Shown in pieces: positions 1 through 5,205 of a stretch of 6,475 bases of DNA. The notes beneath the pieces were generated by a model. It was given only the letters and a program-made list of their open reading frames with translations, made no database searches and was not told where the DNA came from. The stretch's first letter is position 1; every line of letters starts with the position of its first letter. The position numbers and the translations under genes were made by a program. Source of the DNA: Candidatus Troglogloeales bacterium (GTDB lineage Bacteria; Nitrospirota; Nitrospiria; SBBL01; SBBT01). Where the stretch lies: assembly GCA_005239595.1 (NCBI GenBank), contig SBBT01000040.1, positions 1 through 6,475 of the forward strand, given 5' to 3'.

Positions 1-420
1 AAACTGGGATACCTGTGGGGGAGGGAGTGGATGCGGCAGGATCCTCCTGGTTTCTTTAAGGTTGTATGGAAAAAGCAGGTATTGTTTTTAGGAGAAGATA
101 GTAGTGGAGCGTATGATACCTTGAAACGCGACGCGGCCTACTCCTCGCCGGTCTTTGTAATAACAAAAGGTTTAAGCAATCTATTCTGGTTTTCCTTCTG
201 GATCGTCGTGCTTGGCATGGTGTTTAGGAATTTTAACCGGTCTCTTGCCAGTCATCCAGTGATATTGACCATGGTATTGAGCTTTCTATATCTATTTGCA
301 ATTCACAGTCTGTTTGAAAGCAGCGGTTCCCACCATTTGCCGTTGGTCGGAATGAAATCTGTCCTCGTGGCGCTGGCGATAGGAGAACCTGCGCTGATGA
401 GGCGGCCGGAGGAGTCCTGA
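1..420 (+). CDS. C-terminal part of a GT39/ArnT-like membrane glycosyltransferase (5' end outside window)
   Basis: The frame is open from base 1 to the TGA at 418-420 and gives 139 residues with no stop. The real start must lie upstream, so the ATG at 31 is only an internal Met. The fragment begins with a soluble stretch rich in Lys, Trp and Asp, then has hydrophobic segments at about residues 56-75, 86-104 and 118-131, and ends in a short charged tail (RRPEES). A Glu-Ser...His-His-x-Pro pattern at residues 106-113, between the last two hydrophobic segments, resembles the end of dolichyl-phosphate-mannose mannosyltransferase-like (PMT/ArnT, GT39) proteins. Those proteins transfer a sugar from a polyprenyl-phosphate donor outside the cytoplasmic membrane. 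The next gene encodes a GT2 of the kind that makes such donors, which supports the call. The N-terminal half with the catalytic Asp/Glu loop is not visible. Family assignment is inference, and another polytopic glycosyltransferase or O-antigen enzyme is possible. Confidence 0.6.
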   Translation, partial: KLGYLWGREWMRQDPPGFFKVVWKKQVLFLGEDSSGAYDTLKRDAAYSSPVFVITKGLSNLFWFSFWIVVLGMVFRNFNRSLASHPVILTMVLSFLYLFAIHSLFESSGSHHLPLVGMKSVLVALAIGEPALMRRPEES

Positions 421-465
421 TTCCTGTATAGAGACCTGTGAGGATAGAGGCGGTTTGGTTTGTGG

Positions 466-492
466 GGCATAATGCCTTCATCGGTGACACCG
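466..492. promoter_or_regulatory. Two adjacent 11-bp perfect palindromes upstream of the GT2 gene
   Basis: In the 143-base gap between the two glycosyltransferase genes, GGCAT-A-ATGCC (466-476) and CGGTG-A-CACCG (482-492) are each perfect five-base inverted repeats around a single central A. Their centres are 16 bases apart. The first overlaps a -10-like CATAAT (468-473), but I found no -35 partner at a proper distance. They could be operator half-sites or chance. A one-base loop rules them out as stable RNA hairpins. The rest of 421-563 shows no small gene and no convincing terminator. Confidence 0.2.
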
Positions 493-547
493 TTGTCAGT
501 TTTGTTGGGTACTGTTTTTGGAAATAGATTGAGCGATAGAGGTAAAC

Positions 548-555
548 AGGCAGGT
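548..555 (+). promoter_or_regulatory. Weak ribosome binding site of the GT2 gene
   Basis: AGGCAGGT at 548-555 lies 8 bases before the ATG at 564 and is only a partial match to the Shine-Dalgarno consensus. It favours the ATG at 564 over the second in-frame ATG at 573. Confidence 0.35.
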
Positions 556-563
556 AGTATAAA

Positions 564-1562
564 ATGGCTGATATGACCCAAAAGCCTGGGGAGCGGTTTC
601 TGTCTATTGTGGTCCCCGCCTATAACGAGCGAGAGGTGCTGCCAAAGTTTCACGAGCGTCTGTCCGCGGTGCTCACTCGCTTGCCCTATCATTGGGAAGT
701 GATCTATGTGAATGATGGCAGCCGCGACCTCACACTCCGGGTCATGCACGCACTGCGCACGAATGATTCCCATGTGGCGGTCTTGGATTTAAGCCGAAAC
801 TATGGCAAGGAAGTCGCGTTGACTGCGGGGCTCGATCACGCCCAGGGTGATGCGGTCATCGTGATCGACGCTGACTTGCAGGATCCCCCGGAATTAATCC
901 CCGAATTCGTGGCGCATTGGGAAGAGGGATTTGACATGGTCTATGCCAAGCGTATCCAGAGAGACGGAGAGACAATTCCAAAGAAGATCACAGCGTATCT
1001 CTTCTACCAGCTTCTCCAACGTGTGAGCCGGGTCAATGTGCCGGAAGATACGGGAGATTTCCGCCTGCTCAGCCGACGAGCGGTTAGATCCCTCCGGCAG
1101 CTGCGTGAGCAGAACCGCTTCACAAAAGGGTTATTCGCCTGGATCGGCTATCCATCGAAGGCCATCCCCTATAGACGCGATCCCCGACAGGCCGGAAAAA
1201 CAAAGTGGAACTATTGGAAACTCTGGAATTTCGCACTGGACGGTATTGTCTCTTTTACCGTTATGCCTCTGAAAGTGGCGACATATGTTGGTTTTTTCAC
1301 GGCGTTGGTGGCCTTTGTCTATGCCGGCATGGTGATCTATAAGGCACTGATGTTTGGCGATCCGGTGCGTGGATATCCTTCGTTAATGGTTGTGATGCTA
1401 TTCCTCGGAGGCATCCAGCTCATGGGGATGGGCATTATGGGCGAATACCTCGGCAGGGTATTCGAGGAGGTTAAACGCCGCCCGCTCTATTTCTTCAACA
1501 CGTATATGCCGTCCCGTCAATCCGGACCGGTTGCCGCTGAAGGCGGCTTCCTGGAAAAATAG
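564..1562 (+). CDS. Polyprenyl-phosphate glycosyltransferase, GT2 family (DPM1/GtrB/ArnC-like)
   Basis: The 332-residue protein has the layout of GtrB/ArnC-type enzymes, which move a sugar from a nucleotide donor to undecaprenyl phosphate at the cytoplasmic face of the membrane. The GT-A domain covers about residues 10-230. It contains VVPAYNE (17-23) and VNDGSRD (49-55) for nucleotide binding, and the metal-binding acidic motif DADLQDPPE (102-110). TGDFRLL follows at about 163-169, then the family's Arg-rich AG-x-[ST]-K-[YW]...DGIxSF block around 209-232. Two membrane helices follow at about 237-259 and 271-294, with the GEYLGR stretch after them (293-298). Length is normal for the family (about 310-340). 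The ATG at 564 has a weak SD 8 bases upstream; an ATG at 573 is the alternative. The neighbouring GT39-type gene suggests a donor-plus-transferase pair that decorates lipid A, a polysaccharide or protein. The sugar cannot be read from sequence. No GtrA-like flippase is in the window. Confidence 0.92.
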   Translation: MADMTQKPGERFLSIVVPAYNEREVLPKFHERLSAVLTRLPYHWEVIYVNDGSRDLTLRVMHALRTNDSHVAVLDLSRNYGKEVALTAGLDHAQGDAVIVIDADLQDPPELIPEFVAHWEEGFDMVYAKRIQRDGETIPKKITAYLFYQLLQRVSRVNVPEDTGDFRLLSRRAVRSLRQLREQNRFTKGLFAWIGYPSKAIPYRRDPRQAGKTKWNYWKLWNFALDGIVSFTVMPLKVATYVGFFTALVAFVYAGMVIYKALMFGDPVRGYPSLMVVMLFLGGIQLMGMGIMGEYLGRVFEEVKRRPLYFFNTYMPSRQSGPVAAEGGFLEK

Positions 1563-1620
1563 GCTGTTTCTACAAAGATAAGAAGATGCGGCCTTTCCCT
1601 TGTCGCTCTAAGATACATTC

Positions 1621-1644
1621 CGGGCAGGTATCCCCTGTTTTTTT
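1621..1644 (+). terminator. Candidate intrinsic terminator after the GT2 gene
   Basis: CAGG (1625-1628) and CCTG (1634-1637) form a short GC-rich stem with a five-base loop, directly followed by seven T residues (1638-1644). Flanking G-T wobble pairs could extend the stem slightly. The stem is short for a strong terminator, but the placement between the GT2 stop (1562) and the gcvH promoter (from 1679) is right. A second imperfect hairpin follows at 1647-1664: TCGCCA, a four-base loop, then TGG, a two-base bulge and CGA. It is trailed by GGTTTT and could assist termination. Nothing else is seen in 1563-1678. Confidence 0.42.
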
Positions 1645-1678
1645 ACTCGCCACCGATGGAGCGACCGGTTTTCATCCC

Positions 1679-1708
1679 TTGACAAGAAACCTTACGCTCA
1701 TCTATAAG
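1679..1708 (+). promoter_or_regulatory. Sigma-70-type promoter of the gcvH operon, abutting the start codon
   Basis: A perfect -35 hexamer TTGACA (1679-1684) is separated by 18 bases from TATAAG (1703-1708), a five-of-six match to the -10 consensus. Transcription would begin about 6-8 bases after the -10, near A1715 to A1717. That is only a few bases before the ATG at 1719. The resulting mRNA would have essentially no leader, which agrees with the absence of a Shine-Dalgarno site here. It also leaves no room for a glycine riboswitch. Confidence 0.6.
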
Positions 1709-1718
1709 TGTGACAGAC

Positions 1719-2120
1719 ATGACAACCAGGATCCCTGAGAATCTTCGATATCACAAAGAGCATGAATGGGTGCTGGCGGAAGGAAAACTCGCCAAGGTCG
1801 GCATTTCAGCTTTCGCCCAGGAGGCGCTAGGCGACATTGTCTATCTCGAAATGCCTAAGACGGGAGTGGCGGTGCAATATGGAAAGGAGATCACAGAGAT
1901 TGAATCGACCAAAACAACCTCCCCGTTGTACGCCCCCGTTAGCGGGAAGATCGTTGCGGTCAACGAGAAGCTAAAAGAGAAGCCGGAGTTGATCAACCAG
2001 GACCCCTACGGAGAAGGATGGGTTGTGGTGATTGAGATGGCGAAACCCAAAGAGGTGGAGCAACTGATGACGGCTGACGCATATGGAGATTTTCTTAAAG
2101 GAGAAGATTCGTCCTCTTAA
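1719..2120 (+). CDS. gcvH: Glycine cleavage system H protein (lipoyl carrier)
   Basis: The protein has 133 residues from ATG 1719, normal for GcvH (about 125-135). It is the small lipoylated shuttle that carries the aminomethyl arm between the P, T and L proteins of the glycine cleavage/synthase system. Visible family features are IPENLRY and EHEWV near the N-terminus, the GISAFAQEALGDIVY block (28-42), the lipoylation loop ESTK with the acceptor Lys at residue 65 (codon AAA 1911-1913), YAPVSG (71-76), and the C-terminal NQDPYGEGW (93-101). After the lipoyl Lys it reads TTSPLYAP; the common GcvH consensus there is closer to AxSDIYAP. An in-frame GTG at 1710 would add three residues, but it lies just after the promoter -10 and before the predicted transcription start, so ATG 1719 is preferred. 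Neither start has an SD. No gcvT, gcvP or lipoate ligase gene is nearby; it may serve glycine cleavage encoded elsewhere. It leads an operon with the next two genes. Confidence 0.93.
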   Translation: MTTRIPENLRYHKEHEWVLAEGKLAKVGISAFAQEALGDIVYLEMPKTGVAVQYGKEITEIESTKTTSPLYAPVSGKIVAVNEKLKEKPELINQDPYGEGWVVVIEMAKPKEVEQLMTADAYGDFLKGEDSSS

Positions 2121-2505
2121 GTCCTTGTTCCTTCAATCAACCCTCCCGAAATGTCTACTGGCCCTTGTTGCCCTTGTCTTTGCAGCCTTTTTTCAATTTT
2201 GGGCCGAGCGAGAAGCCGGACTTCTATCAAAAGGGCGTCTCTCCTTCTTAACCGCCGAATCTAAGGAAAGTAAAACGCCTGTTCGTCCAAGGGATGTGAA
2301 TCAACTCACATTCAAGGAGTTGGAGGCGCTTCCCGGTATTGGCAAGACGCTTGCCGGAGAGATTATCAAGGATCGGGAGGCGCGCGGACCGTTTCAGAAA
2401 CGGTCGGATCTCCTTCGCGTCAAGGGTATCGGACCTGCGCGGCTTAAAGGGATAGCGTCTTATCTTTATTTTAAATCGGGCGATGAACCAGAAACAATCG
2501 AGTAG
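2083..2505 (+). CDS. ComEA-like helix-hairpin-helix DNA-binding protein, membrane-anchored
   Basis: The 140-residue protein has one hydrophobic anchor at about residues 24-40 and a short charged linker. It ends in a tandem helix-hairpin-helix domain (about 72-130) with LPGIGKTLA (83-91) and VKGIGPARL (113-121). This is the ComEA layout: an inner-membrane or periplasmic protein that binds incoming double-stranded DNA non-specifically through the hairpins during natural transformation. The usual ComEA sequence between the hairpins is also present: EIIKDREARGPF, then a DLL before the second hairpin. No other competence gene is in view, so the role in DNA uptake is inferred. The ATG at 2083 overlaps the end of gcvH by 38 bases in another frame and lacks an upstream SD. 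A good AAAGGAG lies inside the reading frame at 2097-2103, but the only nearby downstream options are an ATT at 2107 and a TTG at 2125. Translational coupling to gcvH is likely, and the start is uncertain. Confidence 0.82.
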   Translation: MEIFLKEKIRPLKSLFLQSTLPKCLLALVALVFAAFFQFWAEREAGLLSKGRLSFLTAESKESKTPVRPRDVNQLTFKELEALPGIGKTLAGEIIKDREARGPFQKRSDLLRVKGIGPARLKGIASYLYFKSGDEPETIE

Positions 2506-3685
2506 GACACAAGAGGCGTATACCCTTCTGTCTCGCGGCGCCGTAGAAGTCATCCAGCAGGCAGAGCTCCTTGATCGCTTAAGGGAATCCAGTGAAGAGA
2601 GGCGGCCACTGCGGATCAAGGTTGGATTCGACCCGACCTCTCCCGACCTCCATCTGGGGCATACCGTCCTGTTCCAGAAAATGAGGCAGTTTCAGGATCT
2701 GGGGCATGAGGTTATTTTCCTGATTGGCGATTTTACCGGCATGATTGGAGACCCCTCCGGACGGTCGGAGACGCGCAAGCCGCTTACCCGGGAAGAGGTG
2801 CTCAAGAACGCCAAGACCTATCAGGCCCAGGCGTATAAAATACTCGATCCACAAAAAACGGCCGTCCGTTTTAACAGCGCGTGGATGTCCGCAATGACCG
2901 CCGAAGGGCTGATTCATCTGGCGTCTCAATATACCGTCGCCCGCATTTTGGAACGGGACGATTTTCAGGAAAGACATCGGATGGCCCATCCGATCGGCAT
3001 CCACGAATTCCTCTATCCCCTGATTCAAGGCTACGACTCCGTGGCCCTTACGGCCGATGTAGAGTTGGGCGGGGCCGACCAGAAATTTAATCTTCTGGTG
3101 GGGAGGGAGTTGCAAAAGATCTATGGCCAGCCGCAGCAGGTGGTGATGACCTTTCCCCTCCTGGAGGGGACGGACGGACAGCGGAAAATGAGTAAAAGTT
3201 TTGGCAACGCCATCGCCCTGGAAGATCCTCCCGCGATCATGTTTGGAAAAATCATGTCTATTCGGGATGAGCTGATGTTTAGGTATTATGAGCTGTTGAC
3301 CAGTGAGGACATGGACGACATCAAGCGGCTTCATCCGATGGAGGCGAAGCTGAAACTCTCTTTTATGCTGGTGGAACGGTTTCACGGGGCTGACCAGGCA
3401 GAGGAGGCCCGAAGGCAGTTTGACGCGACGACCGGTCGGGGAGATCCGTCTGCATCATGCGCCGTATGCCAGTTGACGCCCGGTAGCAGGCGGCTCGGTG
3501 ATCTATTGCATGAACAGGGATGGGTAGAGAGCAAGGGCGCCGCGCGTCGCCTGATGACGCAAGGGGGCGTGGAGCTAAACGGGGAGAAGGTGACAGATCC
3601 GCAATCTGAAATCGTGATTAAACCCGGCCATACCTACGATCTGAAGATCGGGAAAAAGCTGCGTTATCGCCTGGTGGGCCTGTAA
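2483..3685 (+). CDS. tyrS: Tyrosyl-tRNA synthetase (about 400-residue, TyrZ-like type)
   Basis: This cytoplasmic class I aminoacyl-tRNA synthetase charges tRNA-Tyr with tyrosine using ATP. At 400 residues it matches the TyrZ-like bacterial branch. The ATP-binding signatures are HLGH (57-60) and KMSKS (235-239). The tyrosine pocket shows YPLIQGYD (Y178, Q182, D185), with the ADVELGGADQKFN block at 191-203. An S4 RNA-binding domain spans about 336-396, with SRRLGDLL at its start and GGVELNG inside it. All catalytic signatures look intact. Two small oddities are GGADQ where GGTDQ is usual, and a Cys-Ala-Val-Cys stretch (326-329) in the linker before the S4 domain. The ATG at 2483 lies within the end of the ComEA-like gene (23-base overlap, different frame) and has only a weak GGGCG upstream, so translation is probably coupled to that gene. 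The stop is 26 bases from the stop of the convergent aldehyde dehydrogenase gene. Confidence 0.96.
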   Translation: MNQKQSSRTQEAYTLLSRGAVEVIQQAELLDRLRESSEERRPLRIKVGFDPTSPDLHLGHTVLFQKMRQFQDLGHEVIFLIGDFTGMIGDPSGRSETRKPLTREEVLKNAKTYQAQAYKILDPQKTAVRFNSAWMSAMTAEGLIHLASQYTVARILERDDFQERHRMAHPIGIHEFLYPLIQGYDSVALTADVELGGADQKFNLLVGRELQKIYGQPQQVVMTFPLLEGTDGQRKMSKSFGNAIALEDPPAIMFGKIMSIRDELMFRYYELLTSEDMDDIKRLHPMEAKLKLSFMLVERFHGADQAEEARRQFDATTGRGDPSASCAVCQLTPGSRRLGDLLHEQGWVESKGAARRLMTQGGVELNGEKVTDPQSEIVIKPGHTYDLKIGKKLRYRLVGL

Positions 3686-3711
3686 CCTGTCAGGGCGATC
3701 TCCTTCAAAGA

Positions 3712-5133
3712 CTACTTTAAATTCAACGCCATGAATTTAAGCTCGGTCATTTCTTCGATGGCATAGCGGATCCCCTCGCGGCCGAACCCGGAATCCTTAA
3801 CCCCTCCGTAAGGCATATGGTCAATCCGATAGGTAGGAACATCGTTGACGATGAGTCCGCCGACGTCAATCCGATCAAAGGCCAGGAAAACATCCTTGAT
3901 CTCGGAGCCGAAGAAACCTGCCTGCAATCCGTACGCGGAACGGTTGACCTGATCAATCGCGTCATCCAGATACCGATAGGGGGTTACCGTCACAATCGGG
4001 GCAAAGACCTCTTCACATCTGACCGCCATTTCGGGCGTTGTCTCGGCGAGTACCGTCGGTTCTAATAAGGCGCCGATCCGTTTTCCCCCCGTTAAAACCT
4101 TGGCGCCATGATTGGCCGCCTCACGAATCCACCCTTCTGCACGTTCTGCCGCCTTGGTATCAACCATGGATCCCATCTCGGTTTTTTCATCCATCGGATC
4201 TCCCAACTTCAGGGACTGAACCTTGGAGAGGAACCGATCCAGGAATTTCGGATAAATCTCTTCCTGAATAAAGATGCGCTGAACAGAGATGCAGACCTGG
4301 CCGGCATAAGAGAATCCCCCCACCGCGCATCGCTGCACACAAAAATCAATATCCGCGCCTGTATGCACAATCACACCCGCATTCCCGCCCAATTCAAGAA
4401 TCACCCGTTTTTTAGAGGCCCGCTCTTTAAGATGCCAGCCGACCGCGGCGCTCCCCGTGAAACTAAGCATCTTTATTCTAGGATCGGTCACCATCTTCTC
4501 GGCTTCTGAATTCTCACAAAGAAAAATGTTAACCGCCCCTTCCGGAACACCGGCCGACGCGATAATCTCGCCCAAAAGAAGGGCGGTCAGCGGCGTCTTT
4601 GGGGCCGGTTTCAGAATAATTGAATTTCCTGATGCAAGCGCCGGCGCAATTTTATGGGCCGGCAGATTGAGCGGAAAATTAAAGGGGGAGATACCGACAA
4701 TGGGGCCGATCGGGACCCGCCGGGTGATCCCGGTTCGCCTCTCCGAGCCCGGCATAAGATCAAGCGGGAGGACTTCTCCTCCCAGCCTTTTTGCTTCTTC
4801 AGAGGCGACCTGAAAGGTATTGACCGCCCGATTGACCTCCACCCGCGCATCGGTAATCGGTTTTCCGGACTCCAGAGTAATCATCCGGGCGACCTCTTCC
4901 TTGCGCCCGTTTAATCCCTCTGAAATCCGACGCAGCATCTCGGCGCGACGGAAGGCGGGAAGCTGCCGTATCTCTTCAAATCCCGCAGCAGCGGCGGCCA
5001 TGGCGGCCTCCACATCTTCCAAGGAGGCGTGATAGGTCATTCCGACAACCTGGTGGTTATAAGGGTTGAGGACCTCAACTGTTCGGGAGGACTTCTTCCA
5101 CTTTCCTCCAATAAAAAACGGGTATTCCATCAT
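3712..5133 (-). CDS. NAD(P)-dependent aldehyde dehydrogenase (lactaldehyde/GapN-like branch)
   Basis: This is a 473-residue member of the aldehyde dehydrogenase superfamily, which oxidises an aldehyde to the carboxylic acid with NAD+ or NADP+. Numbering from the first Met, visible active-site parts are SPFNFPLN with N152 (oxyanion hole), KPAPKT with K175 (cofactor binding), FTGSAAVG (225-232, cofactor loop), LELGG with general base E247, GQVC with nucleophile C281, and EEVFAPI with E375. The C-terminal MPYGGVKDSGFGREG block is also present. All key residues are intact and length is normal. The overall style (YAGQVCISVQR, YGLQAGFF) resembles the lactaldehyde/non-phosphorylating glyceraldehyde-3-phosphate group, but the substrate cannot be fixed. 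Two Met codons stand in tandem. A consensus SD sits 2 bases before the first and 5 before the second, so the true start may be 5130. It follows the diguanylate cyclase gene on the same strand after 72 bases. Confidence 0.94.
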   Translation of the reverse strand: MMEYPFFIGGKWKKSSRTVEVLNPYNHQVVGMTYHASLEDVEAAMAAAAAGFEEIRQLPAFRRAEMLRRISEGLNGRKEEVARMITLESGKPITDARVEVNRAVNTFQVASEEAKRLGGEVLPLDLMPGSERRTGITRRVPIGPIVGISPFNFPLNLPAHKIAPALASGNSIILKPAPKTPLTALLLGEIIASAGVPEGAVNIFLCENSEAEKMVTDPRIKMLSFTGSAAVGWHLKERASKKRVILELGGNAGVIVHTGADIDFCVQRCAVGGFSYAGQVCISVQRIFIQEEIYPKFLDRFLSKVQSLKLGDPMDEKTEMGSMVDTKAAERAEGWIREAANHGAKVLTGGKRIGALLEPTVLAETTPEMAVRCEEVFAPIVTVTPYRYLDDAIDQVNRSAYGLQAGFFGSEIKDVFLAFDRIDVGGLIVNDVPTYRIDHMPYGGVKDSGFGREGIRYAIEEMTELKFMALNLK

Positions 5134-5134
5134 A

Positions 5135-5142
5135 TCCTCCTT
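5135..5142 (-). promoter_or_regulatory. Strong ribosome binding site of the aldehyde dehydrogenase gene
   Basis: On the minus strand AAGGAGGA is a near-perfect Shine-Dalgarno site. Its GGAGG core is 2 bases from the ATG at 5133 and 5 bases from the ATG at 5130, which favours the second Met as the initiator. A minus-strand TATAAA lies slightly upstream, at about 5156-5161. It has no convincing -35, so a separate promoter in 5134-5205 is not established. Confidence 0.75.
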
Positions 5143-5205
5143 AGGTTAAAGGTTTTTTATAAGATGATCATGCGCGGGAGATAAAACATGATGTCGGAAC
5201 GATGG

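Noticed and set aside
558..563. TATAAA directly before the GT2 ATG, as a possible second leaderless promoter
   Set aside because: No -35 element lies 16-18 bases upstream, and the start codon would fall inside the promoter.
303..773. 156-residue open frame on the minus strand across the GT39-GT2 gap
   Set aside because: It runs antisense through both glycosyltransferase genes, shows no recognisable motif, and has a composition typical of an antisense shadow.
1563..1718. Glycine riboswitch upstream of gcvH
   Set aside because: The promoter abuts the start codon, so there is no transcribed leader to hold one, and no tandem aptamer-like sequence was seen.
2579..3385. 268-residue open frame on the minus strand
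   Set aside because: It lies entirely antisense within tyrS. Its His/Pro/Gln-rich translation has no family features, and it has no promoter or ribosome site.
4108..4509. 133-residue open frame on the plus strand
   Set aside because: It lies antisense within the well-supported aldehyde dehydrogenase gene and has no motif or start signal.
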